Assembly: GCF_009730915.1 (NCBI RefSeq)
Contig: NC_052479.1
Location: forward strand, 310,001-374,000
From: Dioscorea cayenensis subsp. rotundata
Lineage: Eukaryota; Streptophyta; Magnoliopsida; Dioscoreales; Dioscoreaceae
Length of the DNA: 64,000 nt
Direction: 5' to 3'
Notes under the pieces: model-generated
Told to the model about the DNA's origin: nothing
The model's database searches: none
The model's input: the letters and a program-made list of their open reading frames with translations, nothing else
Position numbers and translations under genes: made by a program
Shown here: positions 48,076 through 60,577 of the stretch, piece after piece
Numbering within the stretch: the stretch's first letter is position 1
Layout: every line of letters starts with the position of its first letter

Positions 48076-49036
48076 GGCCTCAAAAAAAGAAACAAAAAAA
48101 ACTATTCTGCTTTGCTTGAGGGCATGTGAAGACACATAGTCCATATATATATATATATATATTATTAAATACATATTAATTATTAATAATAGTTTACTTT
48201 TTTTTTAAGGGTTTTTGTGGCTTGTAAATGGCGGCCTTCTAGATTAATATTAAGATTTATTAAACACGCGTTTTACTAAAAGTTCACGTCTCTATGTGAC
48301 AGAAACTTCTATTTGTCTTTTCATGGGGTTTATTTAATGATGTAAACCCCCCCTGCTTTTTTTCTTTTTAATTATTATTTTACTTTTTCTTTTGTTTTTT
48401 TCCTCTTGTTCACATTTATGTAACTCCTCCACATTTTCTTGTTATGCTTTTTCAATTGTCCTTTCTTTAAATATATATATATATATATTATTTATATAAT
48501 CTCATAATACCAGAAGGAGAAAAAAGTGCTTATATACCCATGAAAAAAATCAAATCGTATTTGATTTTTAATTTAACAAAAAATTATTTAATGCTCATCC
48601 CTGCCTTGAAAAAAAGAATGTGAAGGATTTTTTTTTAAAAAAAAATCACTTTATTTTTTTATAAAAATGAAAATTTACAGAGGCATTATAGTAAATAAGT
48701 AAGTACTCTTTTCTATTGTCATTGATTTCTTTTGACTCTAATAAAACTTTGTAACTGTTACATCACATGCGTATATTAACATGCGTATGTTTTTTTACTA
48801 GTACTTTATTAGTTAATGCCTTGCTAGAACAAGTCTTGATCTTGGCATTAAAGTTTAATTTACAATCAAATTACTGTGTAATTATATATGTAACTAAAAG
48901 GCATTAAACCAAAAGACATGGACAATTAATATAATAACAAGAGAGAGTCCAGATAACTTGAACTAGCCGACACTTTGCATTAATTAAATTAAAAGCTTAA
49001 CACTTGTCTTTTAAGCTATCTTGGTTCATTATTAAA

Positions 49037-49081
<45 letters not shown>

Positions 49082-49522
49082 TATCTTTTTTCGTTTTTTT
49101 TTGGACTAAATCTTTTTTCATTTCATTTAAGTTTCTATATTGTATTTTTTTTTACATGATCTCATATTGAATACAAGAGAAAATATCATAGGTCAAATAT
49201 TTTTAATAAAATTTTTAAAATATAAAAAATGAGATTTCGATAATGTTTATGACTTGGATTTAAATACGTCAAAATAAGACTTTTTTCTCTCTCCATGGAT
49301 GACAGATTAAATGAGATACAATTATTTCATTTTATTTCATTTTTTATGACTAGTTATGAAAGCACAATTATTAATTTCAAAGAAATTTACAATTAGAATT
49401 ACAAAGAGTTCTAGAAAACAAAAAAATTGACAATTTTAGTCCATCTTGATGCATTGAAGACTACCCTCTTGATCAAATATAATTCAAACTTCAAGAGACC
49501 TTAAATGAAGTACATTTTATTA

Positions 49523-49562
<40 letters not shown>

Positions 49563-50453
49563 GGGATAATAAGGTTGAGTTGGTCATTAACTCCAAACAT
49601 TATTGAATTAGAATGAGTTCATATATAGTTCCAACCAAGCGTGCTCTTTAGTCTCAAGTCTTGAAGATTTAATAAGAGTCTAAATTGATTCCCTTAGTGA
49701 GCTCGTATGAATAGTAATGGCCTTGGTCCAATAAACATGAGACCAATTCCTATAGACTTGAAAATAGTTCAAACATGTCTTAGTTTACTATGTGAGTTTA
49801 TAATTTTGTAAATAGAGTTTTTTAAATAAGTTTTGAATATGATTATTTTCAAAGGAGAACATTATCAAGTCTTCATTCTTTAGTTTAAGCGCGTAAATAA
49901 TCAACTAGTGGTCTCAATAGTTGGTCATTTTTTCGTATTTTTTGTAATGACATTTGTGACAATTGTTAATACAAAATAAACGGTAGATATTCTTTTAAAA
50001 GAATAGAATAAGAATAAGTCTAATTTCATATTTGAAGTGATTGATTTTTGCTTTATTTTATGTTATTTTATCAAATGTCTCATTAGACTTAATTTATATA
50101 TTTAAAAATATAATATGTGTTGCGACATTAATTATGTATTAAATAAAGAGAATAATATTCTTCATGCTAGTACGTTATTTTAAAATTGAAATTCAACAGC
50201 ACCTTTCTATATATATATATATATATATATAATAATGCATCTTTTAAACACAAAATAATAGATACAAATAGTAAAGTAAACAAAAACGAGAAAAAAAATT
50301 ATTGCTTTCTATTAACAAATATATGCCAATTTAACTCATTTTTTACAATGCAATAATCACACAGAAAAAAAAAAATCTTAGCACACGTCCAAAGGCATTA
50401 CTAATTATAGCCATTGAGAATTTTAAAAAAGATGACAACGAATAACTCGGAAG

Positions 50454-50485
<32 letters not shown>

Positions 50486-51308
50486 GTATGGATAGTGACC
50501 AAAGATTTCAATGAGTTGATCATAATACATCAAGCTAGACCGGCCCAGTTACTAATTAAACCTACTAGCGGAAAACACCTCAAGATGGTCCATGGGCCAG
50601 CCCAATCACCAATTAGAGCCCACTGGTAGCGGTGTAAATGAGCCGAGCTGAGGTTGGCCATGTTCAAGCTTGGCTTGTCATTATTTTAACTGAGCTTTCT
50701 TTATTCGAGCCCGAGCCAATTGCTTAAGCCTACATTGAACTTCATAAATAGTAAAGCCTTCAGTTTCAACTTGTTTGGTTGATAAATATCGGTCATTTTT
50801 TCATAAGTAATACATCATCATAATTATTATTATTAAAAAAAATATTGTTTTAAAATAAATATTGAATCTTTTTATAATAGAAATTATAAATTAATATGTT
50901 TTTTCTTAAATTTATACTTAAAAATTAGTGTAATATTTTTGCAATATATTATTATTATTAATCCCATTGATGACGATGTTAATGTTGTTATAAAAGTTTC
51001 TATATATACTTTTAAACACTCGTTAAAAAAACACTTCAAACTAGACTAGTCTGGTCACCAATCCAACCTAGCATTCAATCACAACCATCCTCGCAAAAAA
51101 TATATAATAACTTGTGTTTTTTTTTTTATATTTTGTCATCGTGTACAAGATACAATGGGAAAGATTTGATAGCTTTTATATGTGGATAACTATTTCATTT
51201 TTTTTTATTTGAATTAAAGTGAATAAATCATTTTCATTAATGAAAAAACTCAAGCTGATTGATAATGGGGAGAAATAATACTGTAATTGTTAGAGTGGTT
51301 TTTTTTTT

Positions 51309-51349
<41 letters not shown>

Positions 51350-51455
51350 ATATGTTTGATACTTCTTTGAAAGTTTTTCCCATGATTATTCCTTATTTTT
51401 TTTAATAGTATAATTTTTAATTAGTTATATAGACTATTCTAATTTGTCTAGATAT
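48076..51455. other. Gene-poor AT-rich DNA with microsatellites
   Basis: AT runs at 48145-48165, 49040-49078, 50206-50231 and 51315-51343, an ATT run at 49515-49561, and a GAA run at 50450-50482. 50560-50700 contains CAGCCCAATCACCAATTAG and GAGCCGAGCTGAG-like sequence reminiscent of decayed repeats, but no element ends were found. No coding region is supported. Confidence 0.5.
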
Positions 51456-51643
51456 TTTTTTTTTTGAATAATAGATGATAAGCGTTTTTTTATATGAATA
51501 TAAATGAAACCCGGATGGACAGTGTATGTATCATATAAAAATAATATAAAAATCCTGTATGAACAGTACTGTCGGGGGAGGGATTTGAACCCATGACTTC
51601 TCTCTTATATTTTGATGTTATACCATTGGATTATCCAATGGTT
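51456..51643 (-). mobile_element. tRNA-derived SINE with 16 bp target duplication
   Basis: Flanked by TAATTTGTCTAGATAT at 51440-51455 and 51644-51659. On the minus strand the element starts near AACCATTGGATAATCCAATGG, has an A-box-like TAATCCAATGG (complement of 51623-51633) and a B box GGTTCAAATCC (complement of 51581-51591) about 32 bp apart, and ends in an A-rich tail (the T run at 51455-51465). Length about 188 bp. The perfect duplication shows a recent LINE-assisted insertion. Confidence 0.85.
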
Positions 51644-51659
51644 TAATTTGTCTAGATAT

Positions 51660-52503
51660 GATATGATAGTTATTATTTTTATCTCTATTTATTCTTATAT
51701 ATATATTTAAAATAAATTTAAATTTATTATAAATTTAAATTAGAAATAAGTTCTCATGTGGTTGAGTTGGGAGAGTGGAATTAGATTCACACCATTATCA
51801 ATCATACATGATGAGGAACAACATCTGATGATGATGATGGGATGTGCTGTTGCAGTTTTTCATTTTGATTCAAGGTACCATGAATCTGCATCCCAAGACA
51901 AATAAATAAATAAAATTAAAATAAATACATAAATAATAATAGTTAATAAATAAATAAATAAATGGAATAGTTTATTTCCTTTTCATGATTTGGTGCCATG
52001 TGTCCAATCTTTAAACCGCTGCTGCTTTATCACTTTGCATGAATCACCAGCACGCGGCGACCAACACTGTCTCTAGATCTTTTATTCTTTCTCTTTTTAT
52101 TTATTTATTTAAATCATTGTCCTTCTCACTCTTTTTTTTAAATAATAATAATAATAATCATAATATGTTAAAAGAAAATAAATTTGAAGTTATAAGGAAA
52201 TAAATTAAGAACAGATATTGTTAGTGTATGTTAGGATATAAGTAAATTAATAACAATGTTATAGAATTAATCACATAAAGTATTATTCTAAAATTGCCAA
52301 ATATCACTAAATATTGTCTTGACAAAGGATTATGTGCCTTAAGAGGAAGGGTTTTATCATATTATTAAATATGATTTTATGATTTATTATTTGTTACAAT
52401 GGAGGGGTGCATGTAGGTTGTGTACTCATAATATATAGGTAACAACCGTGAAAAAAAAAAATAGTTTCATATACTCATCTAATTTTAATTCTAATTTATG
52501 TAG

Positions 52504-52534
<31 letters not shown>

Positions 52535-52560
52535 TTCCATATTTTTTTAGACAATTACTT
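51660..52560. other. AT-rich intergenic DNA
   Basis: Several AAAT/ATTT runs (51900-51962, 52500-52535). No gene seen. Confidence 0.5.
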
Positions 52561-52589
52561 TTTCTCTAACCTTAAATATTACTTCATGC

Positions 52590-54230
52590 TTTGCTTGCAG
52601 CGTTGAAGGAGTGTATGAAACTTGGATGCTTATGTTAAATATGTGCCGTGAGAAGAACGGTTCTATGAAATTTATCTAATTTTGATTTGTTTTTATTTAT
52701 GGCATGTGTTTATCCATTAGTTTTTTTCTTTTATTTTTCATTAAATATTATTATTTAATGATGATGTATTTGGCGGTTTGCACAAGTGCATGACAGTTGC
52801 AAGCTCTTATCAAGCAAGTACCGTGACAAGACAAGAAGAGTTATAATGTGATATTTATTTGATACTAATTTATATTTTTATGTTTGTTTTAATTATGACA
52901 CATTCATACGGTCATACCAACCAACTTTACATTCTAATTAAATATAATTTTGTAGTTAATTAGGGTAAGGCATGTGTGCCCGTTAAGAGAACAGTTCTAT
53001 GGTATTTTTCTAGTTCTAATTATTTATATCATTATTTACGTTTTCATTAGGACACTTTTATGTATATATATATATATATATATATATTATTATTATTATT
53101 ATTATGTAATGCATGTGTTTGTCTTGTTGGATGACTACGTGAGAGTTGCATGCTCATATAATCATATTAGGTATGTACCATGAAAGGAATTAAAGGTTAT
53201 ATGATATTTATCTCATTCTAATTATATGTATTGTTATTCATGTTTTAATAATTATGACTCGCTCATTTGCACCAACTTCACTCCCTTATTAAATATTACT
53301 TAAAGATTTGTTTGAGTAGTGCATGAGAGTTATTTAATTTATTTATATCATGTATGAACCTTGGAGCGAATAGTTCCGTGATATTTGTATAGTTATAATT
53401 TATGACTGTTATTTATATTTTCTAAATTTAATGACATATTTTTTATCCATCAATTTTTTTATAAAATATTTGTTTATTAATGTATATTGTAGGAGTGTGA
53501 GACAGTTGCGTGCTCATCTTATATATTTTATGAAACATTATTTAGTATTATGCATTGTAAGAGAAACTAGTACACGAGAGTTGTGTATTCATATAATTAT
53601 ATACACGTACCAAGAGAAAAAAAAAGGATTACATGAATTTTGTTTTATTTTATAATTTTTGTAATGATTTATATTTTAATTATAATTCAACCGTACTCAC
53701 CCATTTCTTTCTCTTAATAAATATTATTTACCAATTTATTGATCTTAATGGGGGTTGCATTCTTATATTAGTAAATACAGTGAGTCAAATTGCTCTATAT
53801 CATGTATGTTTCAATTGTAGCACACTTTTATCTATCTAACTTTTAATTTTTCCCTTAGATATATTTTTGTAATAAGTTTGTCACATTTTAGCTATGTGTC
53901 ATAGGGAGGAAAATTACATGATACAATCTTATCAAAATTTATGTTGTTAATTATGACATGCTTATACACACCTTCTTCTCGTTCTCATAAAATATTATAT
54001 TATAATTTATTTATTTTAATAAAAAGTTCACAAAAACAATATGTTTATGTTAGGTATGTGCCGTAAAAGAACAGCTTATATCATTTATTTTTTTTTTATT
54101 TTATATCATTAAAATTCTTTATTATTTTTATAAAAAATTTATAATTAAAATAAATATTGCATATAAAAGTTACATATACTTATATTAGATATGTGCCGTG
54201 AAAAACACGGAAGTGGACCGTGTGTAGAAA
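52590..54230 (+). repeat. Decayed tandem array, about 10 units of roughly 120-250 bp
   Basis: A landmark of the form TATGTGCCGTGARRAGAACRG recurs at about 52639, 52818, 52971, 53167, 53349, 53603, 53890, 54050 and 54186, weaker at 53771. It is usually followed by TATxATATTTATCTAxTTCTAATT, later TTAATTATGACAC.xTCATA, CCAACTTCACT, TTAAATATTA, then GCATGAGAGTTGCATGCTCATAT. Units are strongly diverged. No open frame persists across them. Confidence 0.7.
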
Positions 54231-55416
54231 ATGACTATTCTAGTTATTTAATACTCACGAGTATCATTTATTTGTGCACATGTTATATTATCATCCTTTA
54301 AATATTTTTTATATATGCATATTTTTGTATAGTAGATAATGCATAAAAACTAATGTAAAAATAAAAATAATTGTATTTATAAAATAGTATTATTATTATG
54401 ATAAAATTGAAAGGTGAGAAGGAGAAGTATAGATATGGCTAAGCATTGCACCACCACCACTGACACATAATGACACATAAGAAGAAGAATGAAGCTTATT
54501 TGGATAGGGCCCACCTAATCTCCTCACCATTTTGACTATACTTTCCCTTCTTTTACTTAACATTATCCTTCTCTACTTCAATCAACTCTTTGTTTTCTTT
54601 GCTTTCCATGTCATCACATCATATTTTCAATCAAATCTATTCTTGCATTTGTTTTTTTTAATTAATTTTTTAATATTTTTTTAATATATTATTATTATTA
54701 TTATTATTATAAATGAATGAATGAATAACATAATATAATTATTAAGTGATGTGGCGGTGCGGCAGGACACCGCAGGTAAAAGCCCAGTTTTATCTGGTTC
54801 TTGATACACGTGTCAACAAAATGGGCCTGGGCCTACGACAGTCATCCTTTTTCATAAGACTGAAATGACCAAAATCACCCTTCCAATTCATTGACTTCAT
54901 TTTCTCTCCTAAATTTTTTTTTAAAAAAAATCCTTTATTTCTCATGATAATTACAATTTTATTATTTTTCAAAAAAAAAAAGTTCGGACTTTGGAGGATG
55001 AAAACTTAAAAAAAAAAAAATAATTTTTTTTATTTTCAGACACATAATATTAAGGGGTATTTCAGACTTTTCATCAAACAACAAAGGTAGAAGAGAGCGA
55101 GAGAGAGAGAGAGAGAGAGAGAGAAATAGAAAATAAGAAAATATGCTAAAAAAGGAAAGATAGGATAATCCGGAGATTGTGATCAGATATTGTTCTAGAG
55201 AGAGAAAATTTTCTGAAGGTTTAGAGAGAGAAAAACTTAGAGAGAGAAAGTTTTAGAGAGAGAAAGAGAGAAGCCATGGCCTTTAAATGGAAGCACATGG
55301 TCACCGAGATAGAGTCCCCCTCTCCTTCTTCTCTACTTCTTCACGTGTGATCCTCTTCTCCGCCTCCTTTTCCTCTCTCTTTGAGGTTTTGATCTTTGGT
55401 TTTTTGGGTGTTGGTG
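54231..55416 (+). promoter_or_regulatory. Upstream region and 5' UTR of the SIS-like gene
   Basis: ATT run at 54687-54708. ACACGTGTC near 54806 is a G-box/ABRE-type motif, fitting a gene family reported as salt-induced. 55097-55124 is a GAGA tract and 55190-55270 repeats AGAGAGAAA units, typical of a purine-rich leader. No other gene seen. Confidence 0.45.
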
Positions 55417-56895
55417 ATGGAGGAGAAGAAGGGAACAGTTGGTTCACCGAAAGCTTCGATCACGGATGAGCTTTTTGGGAAGAAGGATGCGGCGGAGATC
55501 CTTGGGGCTGTTTTGTCACCACCGGTTCCTGCTCCGGTTGCTTCGGTATGTTTACGATTGTTTTTTTTAGGTTTTGTTTTGTTTTTGGGGTGATGGGTTT
55601 GAGATTTAGATCGTATCTTAATCTTGTGATGTGTTCTGATTTTGTTTTTGGGGTTTGGAGATTGGAGATTTTGATTTGTTGGTGTTTTCTTTGTTTTTGG
55701 GGTTTTGAATTGGGTTTTGTGGGATGAGTGGTGATTGAAAGCTATGTTCTTGTGATGTTTGATTGTGGGGTTTGGGAATTGGTGTTGTTTGTTCATTGTT
55801 TTGATGTTTTTGATTGTAGGATGGGGGAAAAGTTGGAAAGGATTCACTGGGTTTTGAGATTGCATCATCAAAGAAGCAAGCAACTGAGGACCAGGCTTGG
55901 AAGGCACAGAGCTTGACTGCTGGTTTCTTTCTCTTCTTTTTCTTTGAATCTTTGAATATGTTTGTTTGCATATGGGTGTTGGTTGGTAAAGTTCACTACT
56001 TTTGTTGAAAGTTAGTTGCCTTTTTGCTTATATATCTTTTTTGCTGATCATCTTTTGATTGTGCCTTTTTTTACAATGATGTTACATGCTTGTTGCAAAT
56101 AATCTGTAGAGAAAATTTGGGTCTTTAGTATCATGTTTTCTGTGCATTTTTCTCAAGAGATTGAATTTCTAGCTGGATTAAATTATGCCATAACTCTGTG
56201 TTTTACCATCTTGTAGAAATTAAAATTTTTAGGGGTTTTAAATTTTCAGTTACTGTTTTCTTGGAATAGTCAGCCACCAAAATCTGAAGGAGGTTCAATT
56301 CTCTTTTTAAAATTGTCATTCTGCAAAACTTGTTAAACTTTTTTATGTGTACGCACTACCTAATCTCTGAAACATCAGAGTCTTTTATATATATATATAT
56401 ATATATGAACAAAATTTTGGACCTTAATCATATGAATTCTTTCTTTCAGAGGCCAAACCCCAAGGAGGGAGCTCAAGCAAAAGCCAGAATGTTCCTTACC
56501 AAGATAAGTACTGCATTGAGGCAACAATGGACACTTCTAGCCTGGGTTCGTCTCTGTATTATGGTGGCCCTGATGTCTGTGCTGGCTTTTCATCTCAATA
56601 CCCTGTAAGTTGTATATTATTTTCACATATTATGAGATTTGAGTAGAAGTTGGGAATTTAATTTTGTTAAAATTTGAACTGTTTTTACATGTTTTGTTCT
56701 ATTTTTGACATAATCAGCCCAAAAAGGAGGATGATGATGACCAGGAAAATGCGAACATGGCTTCGAGGGGCAATTGGTGGCAAGGTATTATAAGCACATA
56801 TGGGAAGAAAGCTTTATTAGAGTATTGTATAAATAAATGAAAAAACTCGATTAAGATTGATGTTGTTTTCTTTTTCAGGATCACTTTACTATTGA
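55417..56895 (+). CDS. SIS: SIS-like (salt-induced serine-rich) protein
   Basis: Five exons: 55417-55545, 55820-55922, 56450-56604, 56718-56784, 56879-56895, 156 residues in phase. The conserved family blocks are all present: the N-terminal ITDELFGKKDA..ILGAVLSPP, the central SSLYYGGPDVC, and the C-terminal ASRGNWWQGSLYY, whose last GSLYY comes from a 17 bp final exon. The Arabidopsis relative At5g02020 was named SIS for salt induction. The biochemical role is unknown and no enzymatic domain is visible. Relatives mostly have Tyr after GGPDV where this one has Cys. I started at 55417 because MEEKKGTV resembles the family start. An in-frame ATG at 55396 would add seven residues. Confidence 0.88.
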
Positions 56896-57987
56896 TGGTT
56901 CTCGGGGAGTTAGCTCTCTGCTTATATGGCAAGGTGATATTAGATTCACTGTCTGAGATTTTTTACAATTATTTGATAGTCCATTGGCCATTCATTTCCT
57001 GTTCTAGTTATACATGTTATTTAAATTATCAATGAGATTAGTTCTTATAGTGAAAATTTATTGCTCTCTGGATTCAGGAAATGTGTTTTTGAACTAGTTT
57101 AAGTTTTAATTTTGAAATGGCGACCTTAGTGTGAATTAGTTAATTCGAGATCTTCAAAATTTTCGCTACTTATAAGTATTGCACTTACAACTTCTTACAA
57201 GCTTATGGATTAGCATTCATCGAATTCCATGTGATATAATTACTTGAAGTATTCATTATGATGAAAATCATTTCCTGGTTCAATGGTTTTAATGTCTTTC
57301 TGACCAAGCACTATGCCTGACTAAAGTAACTTTTCCAACTCAGATTTTACCAGGGCACATCAGAATTCCTCTCTCTGTTATGCTTTGCCATTTATTCATA
57401 TTTCCGCTCGCTCCATCTAATTAGCATGATTTTATTTGCTTTGCAGATACTTTTGGAGAGCAGTAGAAATAGATGGCTGCCGTAAAATAAATAATTGGAC
57501 AATTAGCAAGGTCCTATCTCAACAAAAACAAAGGTTCTTGTTTTTCTTCCCCCTTTTTGAGGAAGTCATCACAAGAGCTCTGTAGTTCCTACCGTATACT
57601 ATATATGAACCGTATATATATATATATATATATAGATAGAGAGAGAGAGAGAAACAGCGCATGTTGTGCAACAGTGTGAATTTAAAGCAGCAGTTTTCTT
57701 TGTTTTTAGGCAGTCATATATATTGATGTTAGTCTATAGACCATCTGTGTTACCCGGACTTTTGACAATGTCATGATCATCAAGCAAACATATATACATA
57801 TATGCATATGTATAAACTTCAACCTTACTCTTGTTTATGTTCTGAGATGTGTTATGTTTTTGAACAAGCATCATGACCAAACAGGCATATCATGCTTTAT
57901 TTATAGCCTTAATACAACATACAACCACTTTGGCATATCAGAGCCAATTTTCTAGTCTTCAGTTACTTGCATCTTCTTGCCTTCTTC
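56896..57987. other. Tail-to-tail region between SIS-like and LTP-like genes
   Basis: 3' UTRs and intergenic DNA. TA run at 57613-57634 followed by GAGAGA. No gene seen. Confidence 0.5.
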
Positions 57988-58419
57988 TCAAGGCAATGTA
58001 TAACCTGCAATTACATCAAAAGTCAGGACTCGATCGGCTATCGAAAATCTTGAAGATAGCTTGGTAGAGTACTCACCACCACACTTGTAACCCACAGGGC
58101 GTTTGGCAAGGTTGCAACGTTTAGGAATGGTCATGGCTATGGCCGGCTTAACTCCGGCACTCTTTGCAGTGTTCGAGAGCATAACAGCGCAGAGGCAACG
58201 CGGATTCTTGCCGAGTTTCTGGACTTCTGCGCAGCAACTGGCCGACACTTTGGCTCTAGTATTTTGCGATGCCGATGCGCACGGAGCCAGCTTTATTGCC
58301 ATCCTCTCAACTGGGATGCTTCCACATTCTCCAGCCCCTTCAGCACCTTCAAATCCTGCTGCAATTACTCCAATCATAATAAGCAAACAGACTAACCAAA
58401 CATACTTTACTGAAACCAT
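57988..58419 (-). CDS. Eight-cysteine lipid-transfer-like protein
   Basis: Two exons, right to left: 58077-58419 and 57988-58004, 119 residues. A signal peptide (YVWLVCLLIMIGVIAAGF) precedes an eight-Cys motif with the nsLTP spacing: ECG, LAPC, SCC, RCLC, KRC, YKC. The final exon is only 17 bp and adds YTLP and stop. The ending GYKCG-YTLP matches a DIR1-related plant group as I remember it. I chose the GTGAGT donor at 58076 over the overlapping GTGGTG four bases upstream because it gives the family's spacing KCGGYTLP. These secreted proteins bind lipids in a helical bundle held by four disulfides. DIR1 itself takes part in systemic resistance signalling, but a similar role here is only a possibility. 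Confidence 0.88.
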   Translation of the reverse strand: MVSVKYVWLVCLLIMIGVIAAGFEGAEGAGECGSIPVERMAIKLAPCASASQNTRAKVSASCCAEVQKLGKNPRCLCAVMLSNTAKSAGVKPAIAMTIPKRCNLAKRPVGYKCGGEYSTKLSSRFSIADRVLTFDVIAGYTLP

Positions 58420-59641
58420 CTCCAATTCCTTCTTCTATTCCTACTCCCTATCCTTCATGTTTCTCTCTTCATGCATATATTTATATATATATAGATAGCT
58501 TTTAATTAATGCGCATAGCATTATATCAACCTCATCATCATTGTTGCTGTTGTTGTTGTGTGTGAAATCAAGAAATTACTTGGAAGAGAAATGATTTCTA
58601 CTTTAATAGTTCAATCTAGTGCCTACTTCCACGCCTGGTTCACATTGACTTAAAAAACATTCATTTCAAGATAGCACTTGCCACTTTAGGTTCACACTGG
58701 AGGGAAGGATAATTGAAAACCCACGGCGTAGTTAAAAGTAAAACCAAAATTTGGTTGAAGCCAATGGTGCAGTCCAGGGGTCATAGTAAAATCCATTCTA
58801 GTTCTGGATTAATCCAATTACGTTACATGCAAAGTGGGATTTAAATACCAACCTCAGACTCCTGTACTCTACTGTTGGTGTAAGTATATAAATAGAACTG
58901 TTGATATAATCCGGTGATTTACCATACTTCACTATTGTTGCTGTAATCCGGTAATTTACAGTGCTTTACTATTGGTGCAATCCGGTGATTTACTGTTGGA
59001 TTATATCTAAGTTGGCTACATTAAGGTTTTCCTCTCCCACAAAATAAGAAAATATATCTTTTTCTGACTCTTGTGATATTGCTATTGCTATTGCTATTGG
59101 TAAAGAATCAAGACATAGCCTGGTAATTTTTTATCTTACTTGTGTTGAGAGGTCCAAAGCTCAAAATCTCTCAAACATAATATAAAAAAAAAATAAAAAA
59201 ATAATTATTACCAGTTTGTAAAAAATAAAAATATTGCTGCTGATAGATTTTTATTTTTCTCTGTAAATTTTTTTAATGTTCACCTCAAAAAATTTTTTTT
59301 TTTGGTTGTTGAATGTGATCAACTGGTTATTTCTCACCAAATTTCATTAAATCAACATTTTAAAAATAAAGGCTAACAAAAGATAAATTTTTTTAAAAAA
59401 ATAACAATAACAAATAAACACAAAAAACACACACAATAACTCAAAATTAAAATAGATACAGTGAACTGAATACTGTTCAGCAAGTGGAATATAACATAAC
59501 ATCAATAATTAATATCTTATTAAAAATAAAGCTCACCAAAATACAATAACAAAACATAGAGATACAACATAACATAACAAAAACACACACACGTATGTGA
59601 AAAATACAAAATTAAAGAAGATAGTAAAAACTAATAAGTGT
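58420..59641. other. Intergenic DNA with a short tandem repeat
   Basis: 58895-59005 holds three copies of a 35-45 bp unit containing TAATCCGGTGATTTAC/CAATCCGGTGATTTAC and CACTATTGTTGC/TACTATTGGTGC. The rest is AT-rich, and 59520-59641 is probably the 3' UTR of the next gene. No gene seen. Confidence 0.6.
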
Positions 59642-60205
59642 TCAGCGAGTAAAAGCATAGAAGACGATGAACGTGTATATAAACATTGACGCCGGCACCA
59701 GAGTCACTAACGGCACAATCGCGCCGACGGCTACTGATGAGCCGCAGCCAAGCCGACCAAGCTTGACTTGAACCACGTTCACCAGCGCCAGCGTCAAGAA
59801 CCCACAGCCGAACACCGAGCCGACGGCGCAAGCCATGATCCCGGCTCGCAGCACAGTTCGATTCACGCGCACAGCTAGTGGGCTCAGATCGCTCCGGCGA
59901 GACCGCGTCAGCCGAACGGCTTGCTTCAAGCACTGCGCCACCAGGCTGGAGAAGAGGAAGGAGGAGAAGGCGTACACGTGGAATGAGACCAGAGCCTCTG
60001 CCACGTGGCTTCCGGCGACGCACTCCGGCGTGGCGAGGGTGGCGCTGGCGTCGGTCGGGTTCCACGCTAACCCTAAGAAAACGGCGAAGGTGAACAGTGA
60101 ATTAACGTTGACGATGCCGTCTAACGCCGTGATGTGAATGCTTGTCCCTCCTCCGCCGTCGGATCTGGTCGACATCTCGCTTGGTCGACGATCTGAGCCG
60201 TCCAT
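59642..60205 (-). CDS. MEE60-like four-helix membrane protein
   Basis: A single exon of 187 residues starting at MDGSDRRPSEMSTRSDG. The open frame extends 37 codons upstream, but that part looks like leader. Four hydrophobic segments are visible: NSLFTFAVFLGLAW, VSFHVYAFSSFLFSSLVA, GIMACAVGSVFGCGFLTLAL and VAVGAIVPLVTLVPASMFIY. Diagnostic phrases are TSIHITALDGIVNVNSLFT and KLGRLGCGSS. It resembles a plant-only family that includes the Arabidopsis protein annotated MEE60 (maternal effect embryo arrest 60, At5g05950). Its molecular role is not known to me. The coding sequence is markedly more GC-rich than its neighbours, as expected for an intronless plant gene. Confidence 0.82.
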   Translation of the reverse strand: MDGSDRRPSEMSTRSDGGGGTSIHITALDGIVNVNSLFTFAVFLGLAWNPTDASATLATPECVAGSHVAEALVSFHVYAFSSFLFSSLVAQCLKQAVRLTRSRRSDLSPLAVRVNRTVLRAGIMACAVGSVFGCGFLTLALVNVVQVKLGRLGCGSSVAVGAIVPLVTLVPASMFIYTFIVFYAFTR

Positions 60206-60577
60206 TTCACCGTCGATCGTGTCGGTGATTCGAAGAGAAGAACAGAAGGGAAAGTGAATACGAGATTTTGAGATTAAGGTTTGCTTAGATTGGAAGAGAA
60301 TGTGGTTTATTTGCAAATAACCCCCTTGACTTTATTAAAAGCAGATCTGGACTAAAAAGTAATTGAAGATATACAATAAAATCTGTTTTTCAAATTATGT
60401 GTTCAATAAATAAATAACAGTTGAATTTTATAATATTACATAATACAATAACTTTATACATCATCTAAAGATTAATAAGAAGTAACATAAGATAATTCAT
60501 AATATTACAGGATAACTTAATTCACTGGCAGAACATGAAAGAATTAATACAAAAGAGAAACATTGAACTTCAATGTA

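Noticed and set aside
50414-50629. A Glu-rich small protein
   Set aside because: The open frame is produced by a GAA microsatellite. There is no conserved domain or gene structure around it.
51560-51650. A tRNA gene, suggested by GGTTCAAATCCC on the minus strand
   Set aside because: No acceptor or anticodon stem pairing. The target duplication and A-tail show it is a SINE.
55341-55971. Long minus-strand open frames opposite the SIS-like gene
   Set aside because: They are shadows of the + strand exon 1 and intron 1 (T/G-rich intron read backwards). Low-complexity, no start or splice logic.
59631-60137. Arg-rich frames overlapping the MEE60-like gene
   Set aside because: GC-rich coding sequence read in other frames. 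Only the -1 strand frame with transmembrane helices matches a family.
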